From: Chloroflexota bacterium
Lineage (GTDB): Bacteria > Chloroflexota > Anaerolineae > Promineifilales > Promineifilaceae
Length of the DNA stretch: 24,641 nucleotides
Direction of reading: 5' to 3'
Assembly (NCBI GenBank): GCA_024223125.1
Contig: JAAEOP010001112.1
Span: 1-24,641 of the forward strand
In this document: piece by piece, positions 6,875-13,513 of the stretch
Layout of the letters: each line of letters opens with the position of its first letter
Position numbering within the stretch: position 1 is the stretch's first letter
Made by a program: the position numbers and the translations under genes
The notes under the pieces: generated by a model
What the model was told of the DNA's origin: nothing
Database searches by the model: none
Seen by the model: the letters and a program-made list of their open reading frames with translations, nothing else

Positions 6875-8470
6875 TTAACTCTCGTCAGCTTGCAAATACT
6901 CGCGCATTCGCCGGTAAAGGTCGGTCAGGATCAAAAAGGCAAAGAAGCCTACAGTTAACGGGATGACAATTTGGTAAAACAGGTTCACTAAATAAACCAG
7001 CGGGTTATGTTCCAGCGACGGCTGGAAATGGCTGGTCCAGGCGTCAGAAAAATTGACGGTGGCGTCCGGATGGCATTCCTGGCAGGTAACTAACAAATTA
7101 TTCTTGATGCCCGCTTGCGGATCGTCGGTGGCTTTGATGTTATGGACGCCATGACAATCGTAACAAACAGCTTTGTTCGTTTCTACGGTGGGGTCTTGAT
7201 GTTCAAACAATGTCACGGTGGCGCCGTGAAAATCAGCCACATAGGTGTCAAAAACTTCGGTTGAAATGTCATATTCGCCCATGAGTTTGGTGTTGGTGTG
7301 GCAGCCGGCGCAAAGCTGCGGCGACCGCAATCGGGCCAGAGCCGTTGTAGGTTCATTGATGTTGTGAACGCCGTGACATTCAATACAAGTCGGCACATCG
7401 AGATTGCTGTCGCTTAACAATGCGTCGCCATGAATGCTGGTTGAATACTCATTGAATATCTCGCTATGGCACTGTTCGCAGGTATGGGAAATACGTTCGC
7501 GGGGTTCATCGGGGACAGGCGTATCGTGCGCGCCGTGACAATCGGTGCATACGGCCGCTTCGATTTCCCCATCCGCTAAGGCCGCCCCATGCACGCTGTC
7601 CAATGCTTTTTCATAGTTGTGATCATGGCATTGTTCACAGACCGTGTACCGTTCCAGGCTGTATTCGCGGGCGCTTTCTGCCTGAACTGGTTCGTGCGGA
7701 TAGGCATTCATCTCATGACAGTTGGCGCATTCAAGCGGCTGCCAACTGTTGTCATCCCCATGAACGGAATTGTGCAGGGCGTCAGCGTCAATGGCCACTG
7801 ATTTTACGTCCCCGTTAGGGAAGGTCATCGTCAAATCTGGTTGGCTGTGGCAGGCAAGACAATAATCGCTGTCAACTTTTTGGCCGAACAGCCCGTTTTC
7901 AATGAGTGCGGTCAGTTCGTCCAGATCGGTTGTTTTGGCTTCTGCTTCGGTGTGGCAGGCGGCGCAGATTTCGACGTTAACGGCCGTTTCCCCTTCATCA
8001 ACCATCGCCACCTCATGCCCGCCGTGACAATCTATGCAGGCAACAGCCTGCACTGAGCTTGTCGAAGTGGCCGTTTCTGCGTCCTCTTGCGGATGACCCA
8101 GGAGATGGGGAGCGGAATGACAGCGTTCGCACGTTGCCGACTGACCAAGCTGATAGCTGCGATAATCGGGGGCGGTTACGCCGGTATGAGGAGACCGGTA
8201 ATCATTGGGGTTGTGGCAGTCGGTACAAGTTAACGCTTCGTCGCCGCTGCCGTGGGCGGAATGGGCAAGCGTATCCAGATCAATTTGTGCGGGGATGGTT
8301 TCGCCGGATGGGAATGTGATAACGGCCGTTGTATCCTGATGACACAAAATACAGGCCAAATCCTCCGCAGCTTGCAGGGGCGGAGCGGCCGTTGCAGTTT
8401 CTTGCCAAAAGGCAAAAAAGCCAGCAATGGCTGCCATTACCCCAATCAACAAAAAAGAAAAAGAGCGCAT
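6875..8470 (-). CDS. Fourteen-heme c-type cytochrome, membrane-anchored at both ends
   Basis: An N-terminal hydrophobic signal or anchor (residues 4-22) is followed by fourteen CXXCH sites. Numbered from the in-frame TTG at 8473 they start at Cys 41, 83, 115, 146, 170, 205, 249, 279, 309, 332, 363, 388, 437 and 464. Repeated CHGxH patterns (CHGGH, CHGAH, CHGVH twice) provide distal His ligands, implying low-spin bis-His hemes in a wire-like protein. A C-terminal transmembrane helix (about 492-516) is followed by a charged tail, so the heme domain sits outside the membrane. I start at ATG 8470; the ribosome site is weak. It lies just downstream of a terminator that ends the 8-heme gene, so a promoter or read-through must supply it. 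With the b-cytochrome 2 bp later it likely forms a quinol-linked electron exit module. Confidence 0.92.
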   Translation of the reverse strand: MRSFSFLLIGVMAAIAGFFAFWQETATAAPPLQAAEDLACILCHQDTTAVITFPSGETIPAQIDLDTLAHSAHGSGDEALTCTDCHNPNDYRSPHTGVTAPDYRSYQLGQSATCERCHSAPHLLGHPQEDAETATSTSSVQAVACIDCHGGHEVAMVDEGETAVNVEICAACHTEAEAKTTDLDELTALIENGLFGQKVDSDYCLACHSQPDLTMTFPNGDVKSVAIDADALHNSVHGDDNSWQPLECANCHEMNAYPHEPVQAESAREYSLERYTVCEQCHDHNYEKALDSVHGAALADGEIEAAVCTDCHGAHDTPVPDEPRERISHTCEQCHSEIFNEYSTSIHGDALLSDSNLDVPTCIECHGVHNINEPTTALARLRSPQLCAGCHTNTKLMGEYDISTEVFDTYVADFHGATVTLFEHQDPTVETNKAVCYDCHGVHNIKATDDPQAGIKNNLLVTCQECHPDATVNFSDAWTSHFQPSLEHNPLVYLVNLFYQIVIPLTVGFFAFLILTDLYRRMREYLQADES

Positions 8471-8486
8471 CAATGGTAGTCCAGAG

Positions 8487-8522
8487 AAAAAAAGCCGGAC
8501 TTCTCCAAGAAATCCGGCTTTT
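8487..8522 (-). terminator. Intrinsic terminator between the 8-heme and 14-heme genes
   Basis: On the minus strand AAGCCGGATTTCT-tgg-AGAAGTCCGGCTT forms a long GC-rich stem with one mismatch, followed by TTTTTTT (8487-8493). It begins about 14 bp after the 8-heme stop and ends 17 bp before the 14-heme ATG. It separates the two cytochrome genes into different transcripts, or limits read-through. Confidence 0.88.
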
Positions 8523-8535
8523 ATGTAAGAGTGTG

Positions 8536-9807
8536 TTATGGAGTTTCTTCTACAGGTTCTTCAACTACAACCGGCGGGGGTGTGTGATACCCATTTGCCA
8601 TTGCTTGCAAGTCTTCGTCAGACAGCGGGCTGGCGCTACCGCCATCTACATGACAGGTACGGCAGGCAAAATTCAACCCAAGCTGCGATAGAGCGATATT
8701 TCCTTCCTCGTTAAACTGTTCAATCTGATCGGGATCAATCGCCATCAAATGGGTGCGGATGTCGCCGGTAAAGATCGCCGGATCGCCTAATGCGCTCTTG
8801 GTGACGCGCGGCATATGGCATTCGATACATTCCAAGTTAGACGTAAGATGATCTTCTTCGTTTTGATGTTTGGCTTCGGTGAAATGGCAGTTCTCGCATT
8901 GAGTGCGTGTTGTTTGCTCGCCTGTTTGACGCAGTTGAATTACGCCATCGTGCGGATCATGGCAAATCACACAATCAACTGTAACATGCTTGCTCTGGAA
9001 CAACTCTTCATATTGTTCATGATGCTTGATCAGGCCGCCTTTGGCATCCACTTCTTCCGGTACGCCCCGGAAATGACAGCCGCCGCACTGCTCGGCGTCT
9101 CGATCTACATCTACACGCACGGTCATCGGATTTTCGACATGCAGGCTGCCGGCGCCATGACACTCTTCACATTGAATGCCTGGCTCTGTCCAGGTGCCGA
9201 TTAGGCCGGGTAGATCGTCCTGATTGCCTTCTGGATTGTAGGCGGTGGTGTGGCAACTTCCGCAATTATACGGTTTGTTCTCTTCGCCCGCGTGGTAGCC
9301 AACCCAATTATTACCCATATCAATTTCGGGATTATAGAAATTGTATTGGGTGGTTGCGTTTTCATCGCCGGTGATGATATAGCCATCATGGTCAACAAAA
9401 CGCGCTTTCCAATTGTAGCCGCCAATTACGTAACTGATGTCGTCCCATTCGTATCCTTCGGGCGGACTGGGAATTTCGGTAAAGGGGTACTCCGGGGGTT
9501 GACCATCTACGACAGCGTTCAGCTTATAAGGGTGACCGCTTTTCATGAAGCGATCGTAAATTTCTTCGTGACATTCGGCGCACGCTTCACGCCCGACATA
9601 CTCGGGAGGATGATAGCTAACGCCATCTACGCCAGCCACACCTTGCGCGCCGTCGGCGCCATCGTTGCCAGCGGGACCAGCAGGGCCGGGAGGGCCTTGT
9701 GAGCCATCCGCGCCAGCGGGACCCTGTGGGCCTGACTCACCAGCGCAACCGGCTATGTTCAGAGCCACGATCATGATCAAAATGATAAGCCAATATTTTT
9801 TCTGCAT
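8536..9807 (-). CDS. Eight-heme cytochrome c lipoprotein with collagen-like stalk
   Basis: Lipobox NIAGC (Cys21) is followed by a collagen-like run of Gly-x-y triplets from about residue 26 to 62, then a globular cytochrome domain. Eight CXXCH sites start at Cys 76, 182, 213, 241, 279, 304, 327 and 382. The segment around residues 124-150 (SYVIGGYNWKARF then DGYIITGD) and the heme spacing resemble the cytochrome c554 family of multiheme electron carriers. The tail is rich in Pro, Val and Glu. There is no CXXCK site. TGGAGG sits 8 bases before the ATG, and a good promoter lies 77-104 bp upstream. As the first gene of the cluster with its own terminator it is probably the most highly expressed. 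The stalk would hold the heme domain away from the membrane, through the wall. Confidence 0.93.
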   Translation of the reverse strand: MQKKYWLIILIMIVALNIAGCAGESGPQGPAGADGSQGPPGPAGPAGNDGADGAQGVAGVDGVSYHPPEYVGREACAECHEEIYDRFMKSGHPYKLNAVVDGQPPEYPFTEIPSPPEGYEWDDISYVIGGYNWKARFVDHDGYIITGDENATTQYNFYNPEIDMGNNWVGYHAGEENKPYNCGSCHTTAYNPEGNQDDLPGLIGTWTEPGIQCEECHGAGSLHVENPMTVRVDVDRDAEQCGGCHFRGVPEEVDAKGGLIKHHEQYEELFQSKHVTVDCVICHDPHDGVIQLRQTGEQTTRTQCENCHFTEAKHQNEEDHLTSNLECIECHMPRVTKSALGDPAIFTGDIRTHLMAIDPDQIEQFNEEGNIALSQLGLNFACRTCHVDGGSASPLSDEDLQAMANGYHTPPPVVVEEPVEETP

Positions 9808-9883
9808 GGTTTTTCCTCCATTGATTTTTGCGAACAGACTATTTTCTTGTTCAAGCTAACATTTCTGAAAAAATGACTGTTGA

Positions 9884-9911
9884 TTATTACAAAAATGATG
9901 CGTTACGTCAA
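9884..9911 (-). promoter_or_regulatory. Promoter of the 8-heme cytochrome gene
   Basis: On the minus strand TTGACG (9906-9911) and TAATAA (9884-9889) are separated by 16 bases, about 77 bp before the start codon. This is the best sigma-70-like match in the gap and faces the cytochrome cluster. Confidence 0.65.
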
Positions 9912-9961
9912 AATAAATATAAACCTTGACAAGGAGAGAGAGAACGACAAATGTCATACGT

Positions 9962-10012
9962 AATGGGTGACAAGCATCGCTTTTAATGGGTGAATATACC
10001 CATTTGATGGGT
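9962..10012. promoter_or_regulatory. ATGGGT direct and inverted repeats, possible operator
   Basis: Three copies of ATGGGT start at 9963, 9986 and 10007 (spacings 23 and 21, about two helical turns). An inverted copy, ACCCAT, lies at 9998-10003, so AATGGGT-gaatat-ACCCATT is a perfect 7-bp dyad at 9985-10004. The block lies about 50 bp upstream of the -35 of the cytochrome promoter, a usual place for an activator. A further ATGGGT lies at 10159-10164. The bound protein is unknown; the nearby NarL-type regulator is a candidate. Confidence 0.45.
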
Positions 10013-10098
10013 ATTGTGGCCCATAACATAGGTCGTGATTGTTCAGTAACGACTGGTTCGAGAAATCCAATTCCCGAAACACACGCGAAGGAGGGTGA

Positions 10099-10215
10099 AT
10101 GGTAGTACAATCATTTGTGAAAATGATGTGCTTTCTCCATATGGTAAGGGTTGTGCTTATGGGTAACTTGGTTACAATTACGTTTAGAAACTTAAGAGGA
10201 AACCCAAACTTATGA
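10099..10215 (+). CDS. Candidate 38-residue small ORF coupled to coaD
   Basis: An ORF starting at ATG 10099 has a strong ribosome site (AAGGAGGGTGA, 10088-10098) and ends with TGA at 10213-10215, overlapping the coaD ATG as ATGA. That arrangement is typical of translational coupling. The product is basic and moderately hydrophobic with several Met and Val; I recognise no motif. Against it, the best coaD promoter (10151-10178) lies inside the ORF, and nothing but position supports coding. It could be a leader peptide, a small protein or chance. Confidence 0.35.
   Translation: MVVQSFVKMMCFLHMVRVVLMGNLVTITFRNLRGNPNL
10151..10178 (+). promoter_or_regulatory. Candidate coaD promoter
   Basis: TTGTGC (10151-10156) and TACAAT (10173-10178) with a 16-base spacer, about 35 bp before the coaD ATG. 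The ribosome site AAGAGGA (10194-10200) follows. Confidence 0.5.
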
Positions 10216-10739
10216 TTCGCGCAATGTATCCTGGCACATTTGATCCCGTTCATTCTGGTCATCTGGATTTGATGAAACGAGCGGCCGTAATTTTTGATGA
10301 ATTGGTAGTGGCTGTCTACGATCATAGTAAACCGACCAAATCCATCCTGTTTTCAGCGCAGGAACGGGTGCATATGATTGAAACAGCCTTAGATTCTACC
10401 GACAATATAATAGTAGCCGTGTTCAGCGGGTTAGCGGTAGATTTTGCCCATGAGATGAATGTGCGGGTATTTGTGCGCGGGCTGCGTGTGTTTTCTGATT
10501 TTGAGTTTGAATTTCGGCTGGCTTTGGCTAACAAACGGCTGGCCCCGGAAATTGAGACAATCAGTTTGATCACGGATGAAGAGCATTCGTTTTTAAGCGG
10601 CACAACAGTACGAGAAATCTCCTCGTTAGGTGGGGATGTGAGCAGTATGGTACCACCTAATGTGGCTGAAGCTTTGTATCAGCGGTTTAACGGTCATGGC
10701 TCAAAGGAGTTTAACCGCCCCGTACCCTTGCGTGATTAA
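10212..10739 (+). CDS. coaD: Phosphopantetheine adenylyltransferase
   Basis: CoaD transfers AMP from ATP to 4'-phosphopantetheine, the penultimate step of coenzyme A synthesis, in the cytoplasm. The nucleotidyltransferase signature GTFDPVHSGH lies at residues 8-17. The substrate-binding VRGLR (88-92) is followed by SDFEFEF, and the ATP-binding SGTTVRE at 129-135 replaces the more common SSTxVRE. At 175 residues it is slightly longer than the usual 160, the extra part being a C-terminal tail. The ATG overlaps the stop of a small upstream ORF. The coiled-coil gene follows after 25 bp and probably shares the transcript. Confidence 0.97.
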   Translation: MIRAMYPGTFDPVHSGHLDLMKRAAVIFDELVVAVYDHSKPTKSILFSAQERVHMIETALDSTDNIIVAVFSGLAVDFAHEMNVRVFVRGLRVFSDFEFEFRLALANKRLAPEIETISLITDEEHSFLSGTTVREISSLGGDVSSMVPPNVAEALYQRFNGHGSKEFNRPVPLRD

Positions 10740-10764
10740 GCGGCTAGACCTTTAGGATAAAACA

Positions 10765-11238
10765 ATGGACATTCAACATCTGGTAGATCGATTAGAACAA
10801 CTTCTAAATGAAAGCTCAAGGTTGCCTTTAAGCGCCTACATTCTGGTCAATGAAGATCGGATATATAATCTCATTGACCAGATGCGGGTTGCTATACCAG
10901 AAGAAGTCAAACGCGCCAACCGGATTGTGTCTGACAAAGAGCGGATGTTGGCCCAGGCCAATGAAGAGGGGGAGCGTATTCGCGACCTGGCCAAACAAGA
11001 AGCCAACGAACTGGTCAAGCGTGATTCCATCGCCATGTCATCCCAGCAGCGGGCCGACAACATTTTGGAACGGGCACGGCGCGACGCCAATGCGCTGCGT
11101 GGTGACGCCGATGTATATGTGGTAGAGGTGTTAAGCAAACTGGAAGAAGATTTACTGCGTTCATTGGCCGTTGTCCGCAATGGACTGACTAAAGTCCATG
11201 TAGAAAATGACGCGCCCCAACAAACGGCCGCTGATTAA
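10765..11238 (+). CDS. Coiled-coil protein resembling DivIVA/ATP synthase b-type helices
   Basis: The 157-residue product is almost entirely helical and charged. From about residue 45 to 120 it shows heptad-like stretches rich in Glu, Arg, Lys and Ala, such as EERIRDLAKQEANELV, with no membrane segment or signal peptide. A protein of this type often sits between coaD and the L32 gene in Chloroflexota and Firmicutes genomes, annotated as DivIVA-like or F0F1 subunit b-like from coiled-coil similarity alone. I assign no function. It is 25 bp behind coaD with an AGGA ribosome site. The YceD/DUF177 gene that commonly precedes rpmF is not present in the following gap. Confidence 0.7.
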   Translation: MDIQHLVDRLEQLLNESSRLPLSAYILVNEDRIYNLIDQMRVAIPEEVKRANRIVSDKERMLAQANEEGERIRDLAKQEANELVKRDSIAMSSQQRADNILERARRDANALRGDADVYVVEVLSKLEEDLLRSLAVVRNGLTKVHVENDAPQQTAAD

Positions 11239-11254
11239 AAAACCAAAATCTGGC

Positions 11255-11282
11255 TTGACACACAAAACGGCAAGGCTATAAT
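11255..11282 (+). promoter_or_regulatory. Consensus promoter ahead of rpmF
   Basis: TTGACA (11255-11260) and TATAAT (11277-11282), both perfect consensus, with a 16-base spacer. The expected start of transcription is near 11289, directly before the hairpin at 11291. Confidence 0.8.
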
Positions 11283-11290
11283 TGCCAGTC

Positions 11291-11315
11291 GCGGCATACA
11301 TGCCGCTTTATTTTT
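11291..11315 (+). terminator. Terminator-like hairpin at the rpmF transcription start
   Basis: GCGGCAT-ac-ATGCCGC is a perfect 7-bp stem followed by TTTATTTTT. It may terminate coaD-operon transcripts arriving from upstream. For transcripts from the promoter at 11255-11282 it would fold at the extreme 5' end, where it could serve as a protective 5' hairpin or attenuator. Confidence 0.7.
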
Positions 11316-11353
11316 GTAATTTGAAAAACTTCATTATGTATAGATGAAAGATA

Positions 11354-11398
11354 TGGTTGGTAGCTGGTACAAGCCACTAACTGCCAACCACTAACCAC
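11354..11398. repeat. GGTTGGT...CCAACC intergenic inverted repeat, copy 1
   Basis: The rpmF leader contains TGGTTGGTAGCTGGTAC and, after a short centre, ACTAACTGCCAACCACTAACCA. The same kind of element lies at 22211-22268 between gcvH and gcvP, so it is a dispersed intergenic repeat rather than an rpmF-specific control site. Confidence 0.6.
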
Positions 11399-11419
11399 AT
11401 TTTTTAAGAGGATATTATT

Positions 11420-11602
11420 ATGGGCGCCCTACCAAAGCATAGAATTTCAAAAGCCCGCCGTAACCGGCGGCGTTCCCATCATGCCTTAAAAACCTTTCAC
11501 CTGGTTCCATGTCCAGAATGTGGGGCCATGAAACGGTCTCACCATGTTTGCCTGGACTGTGGTATGTATCGCGGTCGTCAAATTTTACCAGCGGCCGAAT
11601 AA
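11420..11602 (+). CDS. rpmF: 50S ribosomal protein L32, zinc-binding form
   Basis: A 60-residue basic protein with the L32 start MGALPKHRISKARRNRRRSHHAL and a zinc ribbon made of CPEC at 31-34 and CLDC at 44-47. All four cysteines are present, so this is the zinc-containing type rather than a zinc-independent paralogue. L32 is part of the large ribosomal subunit near the peptidyl transferase region. AAGAGG precedes the ATG. In many bacteria rpmF stands next to fatty-acid synthesis genes, as here, where fabD and fabG follow. It has its own strong promoter. Confidence 0.97.
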   Translation: MGALPKHRISKARRNRRRSHHALKTFHLVPCPECGAMKRSHHVCLDCGMYRGRQILPAAE

Positions 11603-11614
11603 ATCATTAAAATG

Positions 11615-11638
11615 AAAGGTCATCTGGATATGGCCTTT
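11615..11638 (+). terminator. Weak terminator-like hairpin after rpmF
   Basis: AAAGGTCA and TGGCCTTT pair over 8 positions (one G-U) around an 8-base loop, followed by only a short T-rich run (CTTCATGTTT). It may attenuate read-through from rpmF into fabD. Confidence 0.4.
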
Positions 11639-11697
11639 CTTCATGTTTGGGGAACTGTTTTCCAGTTCGCCAGACCGAAGTAAACGTACATTATAAA

Positions 11698-12600
11698 GTG
11701 AGTACCGTTTTTCTTTTTCCCGGACAGGGTTCGCAGCATGTGACCATGGGACTGGATTTGTACAACCAGGTTCCTGAAGCGCGTGCTGTTTTTGATCAAG
11801 CTGATGACATTTTGGGGTTTTCCCTATCCAAATTATGTTTTGAAGGGCCAGAGAATGATCTGATTGATACGGTTAACCAGCAGCCGGCAATCTTTACAAC
11901 CAGTGTGGCAACCTGGACCTGGCTGCAAACGGAAGGTTGGGAACGGTCGTCTTTTATGGCCGGACACAGTTTAGGTGAGTTTTCCGCCTTAGTGGCCGCC
12001 GGCGCTATTTCTTTTGCTGATGGGTTAAAGTTGGTGCGGCAGCGTGGTGAGTTAATGAAGGAAGCCGGGGAGCGGGAACCGGGGGCGATGGCTGCCATTT
12101 TAGCCTTGGATACTCCTACTGTAAAAACGATTTGCCAGGATGCGAGTGAACAGCACGGCCGTCCCGTGCAAATTGCCAATGATAATTGTCCTGGACAGGT
12201 GGTCATTTCCGGGGATACGGTCGCTTTGGAAACGACAATGGAACTGGCTGCGGCCGCTAAAGCGCGTAAAGTGGTGCGTCTGCCAATTAGCATTGCCGCC
12301 CATTCCCCATTAATGGCTTCAGTGGCAGAGGCGTTTGCCCAGGCTGTGGACGACACCCCCATTCAGACAGCGATCTGTCCTATTATTGGTAATGTAACGG
12401 CACGGCCGTTAACTACTCCCGCTGAAATCCGCATTGAACTCAAAGCCCAACTAACATCTGGCGTTGCCTGGACAGACTCGATGAATTTTTTACTGGCAAA
12501 TGGAGGCCAACGCTTTGTAGAAGTTGGTCCCGGTAAAACCCTGCTTAGTTTCATCAAACGGATTGATCGAAAAGCAAAACGTATAAAGCCTAAGTTGTAG
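11698..12600 (+). CDS. fabD: Malonyl-CoA:ACP transacylase
   Basis: FabD moves malonate from CoA to acyl carrier protein, supplying the elongation units of type II fatty-acid synthesis. Visible signatures from the GTG start at 11698 are FPGQGSQ near the N-terminus, QQPAIF, the nucleophile elbow GHSLG with Ser91, the malonate-binding Arg116 in LVRQRGELM, and the catalytic His202 in AAHSPLM. Length is 300 residues, normal for the family. The frame is open back to a TTG at 11647, but those 17 residues lack family similarity, so GTG 11698 is chosen although its ribosome site is poor. fabG follows after 45 bp, confirming the pathway. Confidence 0.95.
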   Translation: MSTVFLFPGQGSQHVTMGLDLYNQVPEARAVFDQADDILGFSLSKLCFEGPENDLIDTVNQQPAIFTTSVATWTWLQTEGWERSSFMAGHSLGEFSALVAAGAISFADGLKLVRQRGELMKEAGEREPGAMAAILALDTPTVKTICQDASEQHGRPVQIANDNCPGQVVISGDTVALETTMELAAAAKARKVVRLPISIAAHSPLMASVAEAFAQAVDDTPIQTAICPIIGNVTARPLTTPAEIRIELKAQLTSGVAWTDSMNFLLANGGQRFVEVGPGKTLLSFIKRIDRKAKRIKPKL

Positions 12601-12645
12601 CCCGATTTCGCAAATCGCCCTACAGTTTCGAAGGAGAAATATCCA

Positions 12646-13395
12646 TTGTCTTTATTAGAAGGTAAAGTTGCTGTGGTAACGGGAGCCGGGCGCGGCATTG
12701 GTCGGGCGATTGCGGAAGATTTGACCGCTAACGGAGCCAATGTAATTATTAATTACAATGCCAGCGCTGATGCGGCCGCAGATGTTGTATCCACCATTCA
12801 AGAAAATGGAGGGGAGGCGACGGCCGTACAAGCCAATGTAGCCAATTTTTCCGCTGCCCAAACTTTAATCAAACAGGCTATAGAAATTTATGGTCATATT
12901 GACATTCTGGTTAACAATGCCGGTACCACTCGTGACACTTTACTCATGATGATGAAAGAAGAACAATGGGATACGGTACTGGACACAAACCTGAAAAGCG
13001 TGTTTAATTGCTGTAAAGCGGCCGTTCGCCCAATGGTGCGCCGCAAACAAGGTGGGCGCATCATCAACATTTCTTCCGTCGTTGGTCTGGTTGGTCAGGG
13101 AGGCCAGACAAATTATTCTGCCTCCAAAGCTGGCATTATTGGTTTTAGCAAATCCCTGGCTAAAGAGGTAGGCAGCCGTCAGATTACTGTGAATGCTGTA
13201 GCCCCTGGTTTTATCCCGACTGCGCTGACAAACGTTTTATCGGAAGAACTGCGGAATAAATCTTTAGAATTCATTCCCTTAGGTCGCTGGGGTGAACCGC
13301 AAGAAGTAGGATCTCTGGTTACTTTTCTGGCCTCCGATAAAGCAGCCTACATCACCGGCCAGGTAATCAATGTGGATGGCGGCATCGCCATGTAG
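12646..13395 (+). CDS. fabG: 3-oxoacyl-ACP reductase
   Basis: FabG reduces 3-oxoacyl-ACP with NADPH in the fatty-acid elongation cycle. The short-chain dehydrogenase marks are all present: TGAGRGIG at 12-19 for the cofactor, NNAG at 90-93, Asn115, Ser144 in NISSVVG, and the Tyr157-x3-Lys161 pair in YSASK. Length is 249 residues and the C-terminus GQVINVDGG is typical. The start is TTG at 12646, supported by AAGGAG nine bases upstream. Usually acpP and fabF would follow; here they do not, so the acyl carrier protein gene must be elsewhere. Confidence 0.96.
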   Translation: MSLLEGKVAVVTGAGRGIGRAIAEDLTANGANVIINYNASADAAADVVSTIQENGGEATAVQANVANFSAAQTLIKQAIEIYGHIDILVNNAGTTRDTLLMMMKEEQWDTVLDTNLKSVFNCCKAAVRPMVRRKQGGRIINISSVVGLVGQGGQTNYSASKAGIIGFSKSLAKEVGSRQITVNAVAPGFIPTALTNVLSEELRNKSLEFIPLGRWGEPQEVGSLVTFLASDKAAYITGQVINVDGGIAM

Positions 13396-13513
13396 ATGAG
13401 TAAAGAAATGTAATGATCAAGAATCAATAGCCGCGAAATTGCTTTAGCGCCAGACTTCGCGGTATGGAAACTGCGACTATCCTTTGACCACTACATAAAT
13501 GAGCAAAGAAATG
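13396..13513 (+). repeat. Duplicated gene-start sequence flanking the fabG-Asp23 gap
   Basis: ATGAGTAAAGAAATG begins at 13396 right after the fabG stop, and a 15-base copy with one mismatch forms the start of the next gene at 13499. The first copy runs into TAA after five codons. Between them CCGCGAA and TTCGCGG form an inverted repeat. This looks like a small duplication or insertion at the gene start. Confidence 0.5.

Noticed and set aside
3655..9807. NrfA nitrite reductase, hydroxylamine oxidoreductase or tetrathionate reductase identity for one of the multiheme proteins
   Set aside because: None of the 32 heme sites is CXXCK, and no crosslinking Tyr signature or catalytic subunit pattern was recognised. 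Electron transfer is the safer call.
9926..9960. Plus-strand TTGACA as a coaD promoter
   Set aside because: No acceptable -10 hexamer lies 15-19 bases downstream, and it is about 285 bp from coaD; the 10151-10178 pair is better.
9954..10325. Minus-strand ORF of 123 codons across the cytochrome-coaD gap
   Set aside because: It overlaps coaD and the repeat-rich promoter region, has no ribosome site and no recognisable composition or motif.
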